15,337 nucleotides of DNA from Desulfobacterales bacterium (GCA_029934695.1 JAOZLU010000106.1:1-15337); one strand, 5' to 3'; counted from the stretch's first letter, positions 1-7,802 are shown. Numbers and translations: made by a program. Notes: generated by a model not told the origin, from the sequence alone.

Positions 1-7
1 GGATTTT

Positions 8-1069
8 TTATGAATAGATGATATTTGACGGGAGTGGCGGGTATTTCAAAACTCCGGGCAGGGGGAGAATTTGCTGGGTATCCACTCTCAGCCAGTACAG
101 ATCCGGCTTAATTTCCCTCAGTTTGCCGTCATCCGGCGGCCTTGCCTGATCTGTACAGGCATAAGTTGCCTGGAAAATGCACACGCTGTCTTCTCCTTCA
201 CGCGTGACCGTGTAATTTTTTTTGAAGGTACGCACTTTCATATTGTTGGCCTCTGCAATCTGGCAGACCTCCTCCGGCGTGAATTTCGTCAGCACTGACT
301 TTGAAACTCCCTTTTCGGAAATCCGGATGATCCCGCGCGTTTCACTGCTTCCTGCGTAAATTGTCGTGATACACGGAACGCGCTTCATGTACTGGGCTGC
401 CACACTGGCTGCGGTACGCCTGCCGCCCACCATCATCGGAAACCCGTAATACTCAAAAAATTTTTTCTGAACATCCTCCGCACATTTATCCCCTTTTTCA
501 TAAAGTTCCTTTGATATGTATCGGAGCGTTCGAGCCAAATCCTCGGCTGCGTCTGCAATGGGCCAGTCAATTCGCACATGAAAATGGGAGAGGATGTACC
601 GGTCTCTTGTCTGGCTGGCCGGGTCCCTTTGAATCAGAAGGGCATAATCAACAGGGAGCAGAATTTTTAAAAAATCAAAAAAATAGGCAGATTCCAAGTA
701 TTTCTGGTATCTGTCAAATTCATCTGAAAGCGGAAGGGTTTTGGAACGGAGAAGATTCGTTTTGGTTGCCTTGTTCGCATCAAAGAATCTTATATATTTT
801 TTATGAACGGCAGGGATCGTATCTTCCACAAATATCACCAGAAAAGCATTTTGGCATTCATATTCGTAATCCGGAAGGATCGCACGGGGCTTTAACTCAC
901 GTTTCTTCACAAAAGGATAAGGGATTTTCCTGGTGCGAAAATTATTGTAAGAATCTGTCAGTCCATATTGGAGTATGAACTGATCAAGCTGATCCCTCAG
1001 CAGCTCATAATAAGATCGCCTTAATCGGTTGGCATGGCTAAGTTCTTCTCTTGTATTCCAGAAAGTCAA
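8..1069 (-). CDS. Hypothetical protein, 353 aa, no recognised family
   Basis: I do not recognise this protein. It is a soluble-looking, charged protein with no signal peptide and no clear membrane segment. The frame is open for 353 codons to a TAA. The start is TTG: there is no ATG or GTG between the upstream in-frame stop (near 1134) and this codon, and the first internal methionine is at about residue 212. A purine stretch (GGAAAAAG) lies just upstream as a weak ribosome site. Visible landmarks are SHFHVRIDWP (161-170), a glycine/arginine segment FPMMVGGRRTAAS (210-222), and five cysteines in the second half (196, 233, 269, 297, 305) after a single earlier one at 72. It lies 132 bp downstream of pgk in the same direction, but nothing suggests a shared function. 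The overlapping plus-strand frames are shorter and look like shadows. Existence of the gene is fairly likely; its function is unknown. Confidence 0.7.
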   Translation of the reverse strand: MTFWNTREELSHANRLRRSYYELLRDQLDQFILQYGLTDSYNNFRTRKIPYPFVKKRELKPRAILPDYEYECQNAFLVIFVEDTIPAVHKKYIRFFDANKATKTNLLRSKTLPLSDEFDRYQKYLESAYFFDFLKILLPVDYALLIQRDPASQTRDRYILSHFHVRIDWPIADAAEDLARTLRYISKELYEKGDKCAEDVQKKFFEYYGFPMMVGGRRTAASVAAQYMKRVPCITTIYAGSSETRGIIRISEKGVSKSVLTKFTPEEVCQIAEANNMKVRTFKKNYTVTREGEDSVCIFQATYACTDQARPPDDGKLREIKPDLYWLRVDTQQILPLPGVLKYPPLPSNIIYS

Positions 1070-1122
1070 TGTCTTTTTCCACTTCGCTTTGTAATTAAAA
1101 TTTTGTTTAAATTGGATCTGAC

Positions 1123-1150
1123 AGTGAAAAATTCAAAGTGAAAAGTTGAA
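1123..1150. repeat. Short heptanucleotide array
   Basis: Four consecutive 7-bp units: AGTGAAA, AATTCAA, AGTGAAA, AGTTGAA. It lies in the gap between pgk and the 353-aa gene. The units share a purine-rich pattern with A-tracts in register. Similar 7-bp-period arrays occur at 7723-7750, 13979-13999 and 15314-15337. Confidence 0.5.
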
Positions 1151-1201
1151 AGCTCCTCCTGTCAGAATATCATGACTGGCGAGCGCGTCCCGAACGATGC
1201 G

Positions 1202-2389
1202 CTATTTATCCGCCTCATTCAATGCGGCCACACCCGGCAACGTCTTTCCTTCCAGCAAGGCGAGAAAAGCTCCTCCGCCTGTTGATATATAGGTTATCCT
1301 GTCAGTTTCTCCTGTCTTGTGTATGGCAACGTCTGTATCGCCGCCGCCGACAATTGTGAGCGCATAAGAATTGGCTACACTGCGTACCATATCAATGGTT
1401 CCGCTGCTGAATGCATCCATTTCAAATACACCCATCGGCCCGTTCCAGACGATTGTTTTTGCATCGTACAGGGCTTCGGAATAGAGCAGAGAAGTGGCCG
1501 GACCGATATCTGCAACCATCCACTCCGAAGGGATTTCCTGCACAGGGACTTTTTTCATCTCAGCATTCGGATCAAGACGACTCGCCACAACCACATCCAC
1601 AGGAAGATAAAATTTTATGCCTTTTTCCGCAGCTTTTTTCACCACAGTTCCCGCGACCTCAACAAGATCATCTTCGACCTTTGATTTTCCAACCGCATAG
1701 CCCGCGCTTTTCAGGAACGTATTTGCCATGGCGCCGCCAATGATCAGCTTGTCAACATGCTGGAGCATGTTCTCCAACGCCTCCAGTTTGCCTGACACCT
1801 TGGCACCGCCGATAATGGCGGCAAGGGGCCGCTGGGGGGCCGCCATTGCCTTTTTAAAGTAGTCAAGTTCCTTTTGCAATAAAAAGCCTGCTGCGGATAA
1901 AGGTGCGTATTTGGTAATGGCCGCAACAGACGCGTTGACACGATGCGATACAGCAAAAGCGTCGTTTATATATACGTCGCAAATTGAGGCGAGTTCTTTT
2001 GCAAATTCATCTTCATTCTTCTGTTCCTGGGGATGGAACCGCAGATTCTCAAGCAGAACCACATCACCCGGTTTCATCCCGGATACGAGTTTTTTCACAT
2101 CAGGGCCGACACAGTCCCCTGCCATCCGCACTTCTTTCTCAAGCAGTCTGCCGAGACGTTTTGCCACAGGAGAAAGGCTCATTTCAGAAACGGCTCTTCC
2201 TCTGGGTCTGCCCAGGTGTGAGGCAATGACCAGCTTTGCCTTATGATCCAGTGCATATTTCAGGGTTGGCAGAATCGCCCGTATTCTGGAATCATCCCTG
2301 ATGTTCCGGAACTCATCCAGAGGGACGTTAAAATCAACTCTGCAGAAAACCCGTTTGTCTGAAATGACCACGTCTTGAATTCTTTTCAT
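1202..2389 (-). CDS. pgk: Phosphoglycerate kinase
   Basis: Phosphoglycerate kinase, the cytoplasmic glycolytic/gluconeogenic enzyme that transfers phosphate between 1,3-bisphosphoglycerate and ADP. At 395 aa it has the normal family length. The N-terminal substrate domain shows RVDFNVP (17-23), SHLGRP (57-62) and NLRFHP (115-120). The C-terminal nucleotide domain shows GGAKVSGK (194-201), WNGPMGVFE (315-323), GGGDT (348-352) and the closing STGGGA (369-374). The ATG start sits behind a good ribosome site (GAGGAG), and the stop is TAG. Upstream is a gap holding two palindromic repeats, so the gene is probably transcribed separately from the 94-aa gene. No missing residues or frameshift are seen. 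Confidence 0.98.
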   Translation of the reverse strand: MKRIQDVVISDKRVFCRVDFNVPLDEFRNIRDDSRIRAILPTLKYALDHKAKLVIASHLGRPRGRAVSEMSLSPVAKRLGRLLEKEVRMAGDCVGPDVKKLVSGMKPGDVVLLENLRFHPQEQKNEDEFAKELASICDVYINDAFAVSHRVNASVAAITKYAPLSAAGFLLQKELDYFKKAMAAPQRPLAAIIGGAKVSGKLEALENMLQHVDKLIIGGAMANTFLKSAGYAVGKSKVEDDLVEVAGTVVKKAAEKGIKFYLPVDVVVASRLDPNAEMKKVPVQEIPSEWMVADIGPATSLLYSEALYDAKTIVWNGPMGVFEMDAFSSGTIDMVRSVANSYALTIVGGGDTDVAIHKTGETDRITYISTGGGAFLALLEGKTLPGVAALNEADK

Positions 2390-2442
2390 GTTTTTCTCCT
2401 CTGCAAATCAAAATATATTCAATGATTTCGTTTTTTCATCAT

Positions 2443-2473
2443 TGCCGGACGGGGTTTGCAACCCCGTCCGGCA
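2443..2473. repeat. Perfect palindromic (REP-like) repeat, copy 1
   Basis: A 14-bp arm TGCCGGACGGGGTT (2443-2456), a 3-nt loop TGC, and a perfectly complementary arm (2460-2473). The same palindrome core recurs at 2519-2541, 13807-13833 and 13890-13910. The loop is TGC here and GCA in the others, so this copy is in the opposite orientation. Confidence 0.85.
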
Positions 2474-2518
2474 GTGTCCATAATATTTAGTATTTTCCGA
2501 CAGCGGGCAAAACATTAC

Positions 2519-2541
2519 GGACGGGGTTGCAAACCCAGTCC
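2519..2541. repeat. Palindromic (REP-like) repeat, copy 2, inverted to copy 1
   Basis: Arms GGACGGGGTT (2519-2528) and AACCCAGTCC (2532-2541) around a GCA loop, with one mismatch in the stem. It is the reverse-orientation partner of the repeat at 2443-2473, with 45 bp between them. The pair fills the gap upstream of pgk. Confidence 0.8.
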
Positions 2542-2560
2542 GGCAGTATGTGCTAAAATT

Positions 2561-2845
2561 TCATTTCAGCACTCCTGGTTCGGGTTTTGTTCTTTTGCGG
2601 TGAATTCCTTTCTTTTTGGACCATCTTTCAAAAAAGCCGATGGCCCCGGATTCGTACGCCCTGTCAACAAACTCTTCCCGAACTTTCAGACCGCCGGTTT
2701 TTCTCATGGCAGCCCTCAGACACTCTGTCTTACGGACACACATCAGACAACTCTCCGGACTCTTTCTGAGGCCGTCCTCTCCTTCGGGAAAAACAACTTC
2801 GAGTACGCTGAAACAAGATGGATATTTTTTTTCTGTATTTTTCAT
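2561..2845 (-). CDS. Small four-cysteine hypothetical protein, 94 aa
   Basis: A small, basic, soluble-looking protein. It has a cysteine cluster ESCLMCVRKTEC (C33, C36, C42, spacing C-x2-C-x5-C) plus C11, followed by a charged C-terminal half with GFFERWSKKK (70-79). The cluster suggests metal or Fe-S binding, which is inference. The frame runs from ATG to TGA in the same direction as its neighbours. A minus-strand TTGACA lies about 20 bp before the start, but I see no convincing -10 element and no good ribosome site. A 133-aa plus-strand frame overlaps it fully. I prefer this strand for its codirectional context and its composition (a cysteine cluster and a regular mix of charged residues). 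The product is not assignable to a pathway. Confidence 0.6.
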   Translation of the reverse strand: MKNTEKKYPSCFSVLEVVFPEGEDGLRKSPESCLMCVRKTECLRAAMRKTGGLKVREEFVDRAYESGAIGFFERWSKKKGIHRKRTKPEPGVLK

Positions 2846-2920
2846 CTCATAAAATAAAGGAAAATGTCAATGGGGTGGAAAGAGTATTTTGAAGTCATAG
2901 CACTCTGATTTTCAACTTGG

Positions 2921-3649
2921 CTATCCGTTTTTCTGTGCATCATACTCCTGATTCATCTGTGCAATATAGCCCTGATCCGCAAAGCTGAAATATCTGTTAT
3001 CGCCTATCACCAGATGCTCATGAACGGTTATTCCAATGACCTTGCAGGCAAAAACAAGCTGGCGGGTGATGGAAACATCCTCAGGTGATGGATTGGGATC
3101 GCCTGACGGATGATTATGGGCAAAAATAAGCGCGGCAGAATGATGGTTCAAAGCCGCGGTGATCACTTCTCTCGGATAAACAGAGCTGGCCGTCAGAGTT
3201 CCTTCAAAAAGGACTTCGCTGGTAATGACTTTGTTTTTTGCGTTCAGGAAAACCACCTTGAAGCATTCACGGGTTTTGTCTCTCATACTGTGATAAAGAT
3301 GGTCGAACAGTTCCTTTGAATTGTTGATGGGATCTTTTTGTATCAGTTTTTTTACAAGATACCGATCCGCAACCGCCTTTATCAGCTTAATTCCGAGCAG
3401 ATTCCTGGGGCCGATGCCTTTGATTTCCCGGAGCGAGTTGGGAGATGCCTCAAATACGCCCTGAAGCGTCTTAAATTTTTTCAGAGCATCTTTTGCGGCA
3501 TCTTTGCAATCTTTTCTCGGCGTACCGAGTGTCAAAAGGAGCTCAACCACCTCATAGTCGTGGAACCCGTTCAGATCCATTGTCTCCAGAAATTTGTCCC
3601 GCAGTCTTTCTCTGTGACCTTCGCCTTTATGGGGTTTGGGTTTGTCCAT
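2921..3649 (-). CDS. radC: RadC family JAMM/MPN+ domain protein
   Basis: A RadC (UPF0758) protein of 242 aa. The N-terminal half carries a helix-hairpin-helix element (around 71-91, LREIKGIGPRN) expected to contact DNA. The C-terminal half is the JAMM/MPN+ metalloprotease-like domain, with E149 in VLFEGT and the metal motif HNHPSGDPNPSPED (H178, H180, S182, D191), all intact. The family was historically linked to DNA repair, but its cellular role is unresolved; many members sit on mobile elements. This copy sits in a housekeeping setting, 75 bp downstream of gpsA in the same direction. The start matches the family N-terminus (charged, then GHRERLR), although no strong ribosome site precedes it. 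Identity is certain; the biochemical role is not. Confidence 0.96.
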   Translation of the reverse strand: MDKPKPHKGEGHRERLRDKFLETMDLNGFHDYEVVELLLTLGTPRKDCKDAAKDALKKFKTLQGVFEASPNSLREIKGIGPRNLLGIKLIKAVADRYLVKKLIQKDPINNSKELFDHLYHSMRDKTRECFKVVFLNAKNKVITSEVLFEGTLTASSVYPREVITAALNHHSAALIFAHNHPSGDPNPSPEDVSITRQLVFACKVIGITVHEHLVIGDNRYFSFADQGYIAQMNQEYDAQKNG

Positions 3650-3724
3650 AATTTAACATTTTACAATTTGTTGAAAGATATTCTGCCTTGTGAAACTATA
3701 GGGATTTGGTTTTGAGAGTTTTTA

Positions 3725-4768
3725 CTATACTTCCTCATCCCACTCATGCTTCAGATCCCGGGTCATGAGCCGGTAAAGCGCATCTTTCGGAGAAACATCG
3801 TCATACAGAATATGGTAAATTTCATGGGAAATAGGCATGTCAACATTCAGTTTCCGGGACAGATTATAAACCGATTTGGCTGTTCTGACCCCTTCCGCGA
3901 CCATCCGCATTTCAGACAGAATTTCTTTCAGGGTCTTTCCTTTTCCGATTTTTTTCCCCACGGTATGATTTCGGCTGAGGTCACCAGTACAGGTCAGAAC
4001 CAGATCGCCGACGCCGGCCAGCCCGGCAAATGTCCGCGGATCCGCGCCCATTTCCAAGCCCAGGCGACGAATTTCCGCAAGACCCCTTGTGATCAGTGCT
4101 GCCCGTGTATTCAGTCCCAGTCCGAGACCGTCAACGATTCCCGCTGCAATGGCAATGACATTCTTGACAGAACCGCCCAGTTCAACACCGATCACATCAT
4201 CATTTGTATAGACCCTGAAAAACGGAGTGACAAAAGCCTGCTGCACCAAGCTGACCACGTCTTTGTCCTTCGAGGCCGCAGTGACAACAGTGGGAACCTG
4301 TCCGGCAACTTCCCGGGCAAAACTCGGGCCCGAAAGTACCGCAAACCGGTTTCCGGGGATTTCAGGAAGCGTCTCCGCCAGAACACCGGACATGGTGAGA
4401 TGCGTCTTGTTTTCAATGCCTTTGGACGCGGAGACAATGATCGTGTCTGGTGACATATAATTCGCAAGCTTCAGGCCAATTTCCCGCATCAGATGGGAAG
4501 GAACCACAATCAGCACCATATCTTTGCCGGATACGACCTCACCAAGATCATTTGACGGAAACAAATTCTCCGAAAGGGGAAATCCCGGAAGAAAAACCCT
4601 GTTTTCCCTGTATTCCTGAATCTGATCTTTAACTTCTTTTTCAAAAACCCAGAAATCTGTCTTAAACCCTTTTACAGCGAGAAGATTGGCAAGGGCAGTG
4701 CCCCAACTGCCGGCTCCGACAACACCGATTTTCATATCATTCATATTGATTTCATTTTTCATCCGCAT
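3725..4768 (-). CDS. gpsA: Glycerol-3-phosphate dehydrogenase [NAD(P)+]
   Basis: GpsA reduces dihydroxyacetone phosphate to sn-glycerol-3-phosphate for membrane phospholipid synthesis. The Rossmann motif GVVGAGSWGTALAN lies at the N-terminus. The substrate region has SASKGIENK, LSGPSFAREVA and the catalytic-lysine segment ELGGSVKNVIAIAAG. The C-terminal domain has GLNTRAALITRGLAE and FAGLAGVGDLVLTCTG. The open frame extends upstream to 4906, but that extension reads through the foldback repeat at 4794-4946 and would give 393 aa against a family norm of about 335. I chose the ATG at 4768 (347 aa) because AAGG sits six bases before it. ATGs at 4762, 4744 (339 aa) and 4735 (336 aa) are alternatives. 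It lies downstream of gyrA, and radC follows 75 bp after it. Confidence 0.95.
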   Translation of the reverse strand: MRMKNEINMNDMKIGVVGAGSWGTALANLLAVKGFKTDFWVFEKEVKDQIQEYRENRVFLPGFPLSENLFPSNDLGEVVSGKDMVLIVVPSHLMREIGLKLANYMSPDTIIVSASKGIENKTHLTMSGVLAETLPEIPGNRFAVLSGPSFAREVAGQVPTVVTAASKDKDVVSLVQQAFVTPFFRVYTNDDVIGVELGGSVKNVIAIAAGIVDGLGLGLNTRAALITRGLAEIRRLGLEMGADPRTFAGLAGVGDLVLTCTGDLSRNHTVGKKIGKGKTLKEILSEMRMVAEGVRTAKSVYNLSRKLNVDMPISHEIYHILYDDVSPKDALYRLMTRDLKHEWDEEV

Positions 4769-4793
4769 AAGTTGCCTTGTTTTTAATATGCCT

Positions 4794-4946
4794 GGTTCTA
4801 ATGGTTTTTGTGGTTTCCGATATGAGCCGCAGATAAACGCAGATAAACACATACTGGTCAAAGTGTGGGAGCATCTGTGTTCATCTGCGGTTTGCAAGGA
4901 TCGCAACTGTCTGAAATCTTATGCAACCACAAAATCCGTTAGAATC
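4794..4946. repeat. Nested foldback repeat (MITE-like), 153 bp
   Basis: The outer arms 4794-4815 and 4925-4946 are complementary at 19 of 22 positions. The inner arms CCGCAGATAAACGCAGAT (4827-4844) and ATCTGTGTTCATCTGCGG (4873-4890) are complementary at 16 of 18. The unit lies wholly between gyrA and the chosen gpsA start and contains no credible reading frame. Its structure fits a miniature non-autonomous element or a large RNA hairpin in the gyrA-gpsA intergenic transcript. Confidence 0.75.
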
Positions 4947-4981
4947 AGTAATATGCTTTTCCATTATCGCTCAATCCCTCT

Positions 4982-7465
4982 TTACTCGTCTGATACGGAA
5001 ACAGATGGGGAAGGTATATCGCCTTCATCCTCTTCTGCTTCTGCTACCTCCTCAGCAAGCCTTGCCGCACCGATAATCCGTTCATCCGCGGCCAGGCCCA
5101 TCAGTTTCACCCCCTGGGTGTTGCGGCTGATCACTTTAATATCGTTGAAAGGTGTGCGTATAAGCCTTCCGCTGTCTGTCATAAGCATCAGGTCATCATC
5201 TTCTTCCACAAGGAGGATTGCCACGACCTTCCCGTTCCGATCGCTGGTCTTGATCGTAATGACGCCTTTGCCCCCGCGCTTTTGAACAGGATATTCATCA
5301 ATGGAGGTTCTTTTTCCGTATCCGTTTTCAGTGGCAGTGAACAGGGTCTGTCCGTGGCTCAGAACCTCCATGCCCACAATATGGTCTTCCGGGCCGAGCC
5401 TTATTCCGCGCACTCCCCGGGCCACACGGCCTGTGGGGCGAACATTAGACTCATGGAATCGTATGGATTTGCCCATGGCAGAACTCAGAAAGACATTCAG
5501 GGTTCCGTCGGTGATCCTTGCTGAGATAAGTTCGTCGCCCGGAACGATATTCAGTGCGATAATGCCGTCCACCCGGGGCCGGCTGTAAGCCATAATATCT
5601 GTTCTTTTGACAAGCCCTTTTTTGGTCGCCATGATAATATAACTCCCCGGCTCAAACGAAGGCACGGCAAGCACGGTGGCAGGCACTTCGCCTTTTCCCA
5701 GATTGAGAAGATTGACCATTGCCTTGCCGAGACTCGCACGGCCTGCCTGGGGAATGTCATACACTTTGCACCAATACACCTTTCCCAAGTTTGTGATAAA
5801 AAGAAAGGTGTGGTGGGTGGAGGCCACAAAGAGATGCTCAACAAAATCCTCCTCCTTTGTTCCCATGGCGGTTTTACCTTTGCCGCCCCGACGCTGGTTC
5901 TGGTAAAGGGTGATCGGATTTCGCTTGATATAGCCGTTTTTGGAAATGGTGACCACCATGTCCTCTTCCGCGATCATATCCGCGAGGGTCAGCTCTTTTG
6001 TCACTTCAATGATCTCTGTCCGGCGAGAGTCTCCGAATTCCTCTTGTATTTCGGAAAGCTCACCCTTTACGATATCCAGTACTATGCGGTCACTGTCAAG
6101 TATTTCCCTGTATCTGGCAATATCTTTCAGAATATTCTCATATTCCTCTATGATCTTTTCCTGCTCAAGACCGGTCAGCCGGTGCAGGCGCATATCCAAA
6201 ATCGCCTGGGCCTGGACAGGCGTAAACTCAAATTTTTCGATCAGACGTTCTTTGGCCTCCTTGGATGTTTTCGCTTTCCGAATCAGGGAAACCACAGCAT
6301 CAAGGTTTTCAAGAGCCATTTTCAGACCGTTGAGGATATGAGCGCGTTCCTCAGATTTTTTCAGATCATACTGGGTTCTTCTGATGATGACGTCCTTGCG
6401 ATGAGAGATGAAATGCTCCAGTATCTCTTTCAGGCTGAACAGTTGGGGGCGGTTGTTCACAATCGCCAGGAAGATAATGCCAAAACTGTTCTCCATCTGG
6501 GTGTGCTTGTACAACTGATTGAGTATGATTTCTGCAACCTGGTCTCTTTTAAGGGCAACGGCAATTCGCATGCCCTCTCTGTCAGATTCGTCCCGCACAT
6601 ATCTGATTCCCTCAATCTGCTTGTTTTTCATCAGTTCCGCAATCTTTTCGATAAGCCTCGCCTTGTTGACCTGATACGGAATTTCTGTGACAATGATGGT
6701 TTCCTGCCCTGTTTTTTTATCTTTTTCAATGACAGTCCTTGCGCGCAGGCGGATGATTCCCCGGCCGGTATTATACGCCTCATAAATGCCCCTGGTCCCG
6801 TAAATCATGGCGGCAGTGGGGAAGTCAGGCCCGGGAATGAATTTCATCAGTTCCTGCCATGTAAGCGAAGGATCGTCAATCAGGGCTCTTATGGCCTCAA
6901 CAACCTCGGAAAGATTGTGCGGCGGGATATTGGTCGCCATGCCCACTGCGATACCGGAAGACCCGTTGACCAGCAGATTCGGGATTTTGGCCGGCAGGAC
7001 CGACGGTTCTGTCAGAGATTCATCGTAATTCGGAACAAAATCAACTGTTTCCTTGTCCATATCTGCAAGCATCTCATGGGCGATTTTTGCCATGCGAACT
7101 TCTGTGTATCTCATGCTGGCCGGCGAATCTCCGTCCACGGACCCGAAATTTCCCTGCCCGTCAACAAGCATATAGCGCAGGGAAAACGGCTGGGCCATGC
7201 GGACCATTGTGTCATATACGGCCGAGTCGCCGTGGGGATGGTACTGCCCCAGGACATTACCCACCACACGGGCCGATTTCTTATACGGCTTGTTCCAGTC
7301 GTTTCGGATTTCGTTCATTGCATATAATATGCGGCGATGAACCGGCTTGAGACCGTCCCGCACATCTGGCAAGGCCCTCCCGATAATGACACTCATGGCA
7401 TAATCAAGATATGATTTTTTCATCTCACTCTCAATGCTGATTTCGGGCATTCTTTCTGTAGGCAT
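4982..7465 (-). CDS. gyrA: DNA gyrase subunit A
   Basis: GyrA is the DNA-cleaving subunit of gyrase (with GyrB, A2B2), which introduces negative supercoils using ATP. From the chosen start the protein has 827 aa. The catalytic tyrosine is Y120 in SMRYTEVRM. The quinolone-determining region HPHGDSAVYDTMVRMAQ carries S81 and D85, the residues associated with sensitivity. The GyrA box QRRGGKG (524-530) identifies gyrase rather than topoisomerase IV. The C-terminal pinwheel blades follow, including QKRGGKG late in the protein, and the end is acidic (EVAEAEEDEGD). The frame is open to a TTG at 7495, but the ATG at 7465 has a strong GAGGA site six bases upstream and gives the usual N-terminus. gyrB is not in the window. 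Confidence 0.98.
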   Translation of the reverse strand: MPTERMPEISIESEMKKSYLDYAMSVIIGRALPDVRDGLKPVHRRILYAMNEIRNDWNKPYKKSARVVGNVLGQYHPHGDSAVYDTMVRMAQPFSLRYMLVDGQGNFGSVDGDSPASMRYTEVRMAKIAHEMLADMDKETVDFVPNYDESLTEPSVLPAKIPNLLVNGSSGIAVGMATNIPPHNLSEVVEAIRALIDDPSLTWQELMKFIPGPDFPTAAMIYGTRGIYEAYNTGRGIIRLRARTVIEKDKKTGQETIIVTEIPYQVNKARLIEKIAELMKNKQIEGIRYVRDESDREGMRIAVALKRDQVAEIILNQLYKHTQMENSFGIIFLAIVNNRPQLFSLKEILEHFISHRKDVIIRRTQYDLKKSEERAHILNGLKMALENLDAVVSLIRKAKTSKEAKERLIEKFEFTPVQAQAILDMRLHRLTGLEQEKIIEEYENILKDIARYREILDSDRIVLDIVKGELSEIQEEFGDSRRTEIIEVTKELTLADMIAEEDMVVTISKNGYIKRNPITLYQNQRRGGKGKTAMGTKEEDFVEHLFVASTHHTFLFITNLGKVYWCKVYDIPQAGRASLGKAMVNLLNLGKGEVPATVLAVPSFEPGSYIIMATKKGLVKRTDIMAYSRPRVDGIIALNIVPGDELISARITDGTLNVFLSSAMGKSIRFHESNVRPTGRVARGVRGIRLGPEDHIVGMEVLSHGQTLFTATENGYGKRTSIDEYPVQKRGGKGVITIKTSDRNGKVVAILLVEEDDDLMLMTDSGRLIRTPFNDIKVISRNTQGVKLMGLAADERIIGAARLAEEVAEAEEDEGDIPSPSVSVSDE

Positions 7466-7481
7466 GTATATTCCTCTACTC

Positions 7482-7509
7482 ATTAAAGCGTTCAAATTAA
7501 AGCGTTCAA
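7482..7509 (-). promoter_or_regulatory. Tandem 14-bp repeat, probable gyrA promoter
   Basis: On the minus strand TTGAACGCTTTAAT occurs twice in direct tandem. The first copy supplies a -35-like TTGAAC (7504-7509). The second supplies a -10-like TTTAAT (7482-7487, five of six to consensus), with a 16-bp spacer and 16 bp from the -10 to the gyrA start codon. The repeat is observed directly; promoter function is inferred. Confidence 0.45.
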
Positions 7510-7558
7510 AGTTGCGGTTTACGGTTTGCTTCCCGGAGCAAAATCATCTTCTGATTTC

Positions 7559-7675
7559 TCATCCGCATGGTAGCCCCTGAAGTGATTCCTGACGAACTGT
7601 CTGCACATCATGTCCGGTCTTTTGGAAAATATTGTATGCCCGAGTGCCGAATTTTTCATCAAACTTGAATTTCAT
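7559..7675 (-). pseudogene. Truncated DUF5615-type PIN-like (toxin-family) protein
   Basis: A 38-codon frame starting MKFKFDEKFGTRAYNIFQ and continuing TGHDVQTVRQESLQG before a TGA. This matches the N-terminal third of DUF5615 proteins, small PIN-like nucleases often found in toxin-antitoxin pairs, including the conserved acidic FDE near the start. The family's later LDLDF-type motif is absent in all three frames downstream, so the gene is truncated, not merely frameshifted. The ATG has GGAG eight bases upstream. It overlaps by ATGA with the TGA of a 16-codon frame (MSRERYVEIPMTEIVV), possibly the remains of a partner gene. The family call is from memory of its conserved N-terminus. Confidence 0.5.
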
Positions 7676-7722
7676 ACGACAATCTCCGTCATTGGAATTT
7701 CAACATATCTTTCACGGGACAT

Positions 7723-7750
7723 ACCTGAAACTTAAAACCTGAAACCTGAA
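7723..7750. repeat. Short heptanucleotide array
   Basis: Four 7-bp units ACCTGAA, ACTTAAA, ACCTGAA, ACCTGAA. The stretch CTTAAAACCTGAAAC within it is identical to one at 13987-14001 beyond the purA stop. It lies just upstream of the truncated DUF5615-type gene. Confidence 0.65.
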
Positions 7751-7765
7751 ATTTTCAGGATTTAA

Positions 7766-7796
7766 GAAACCAGGTTTTTTGAAAAAACCTGGTTTC
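7766..7796 (-). terminator. Perfect 15-bp inverted repeat after the 52-aa gene, possible terminator
   Basis: Arms 7766-7780 and 7782-7796 are perfectly complementary around one base; each arm contains six consecutive T or A. On the minus strand it begins seven bases after the stop of the 52-aa gene. A smaller alternative stem, CTGG-AAA-CCAG followed by a T6 run, also looks terminator-like. It may instead be a dispersed foldback repeat, since no long T-tract follows the full stem. Confidence 0.45.
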
Positions 7797-7802
7797 CAGT
7801 TT

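Noticed and set aside
511..978. A 155-codon plus-strand frame over the 353-aa gene
   Set aside because: It is less than half as long as the minus-strand frame, lies against the direction of all neighbours and shows no recognisable domain.
2456..2857. A 133-codon plus-strand frame over the 94-aa gene
   Set aside because: It starts inside a palindromic repeat and has no recognisable motif; the minus-strand frame has a patterned cysteine cluster and matches neighbour direction.
4769..4906. A 46-residue N-terminal extension of GpsA
   Set aside because: It reads through the foldback element at 4794-4946 and exceeds the family length; better starts lie at 4768 or 4744.
5810..7327. A 505-codon open frame on the plus strand inside gyrA
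   Set aside because: It is fully antisense to an intact, well-conserved gyrA and its composition shows no domain or signal. It is a codon-bias shadow.
7466..7495. A 10-residue N-terminal extension of GyrA from a TTG
   Set aside because: It overlaps the tandem promoter-like repeat, while the ATG at 7465 has a strong ribosome site at ideal spacing.
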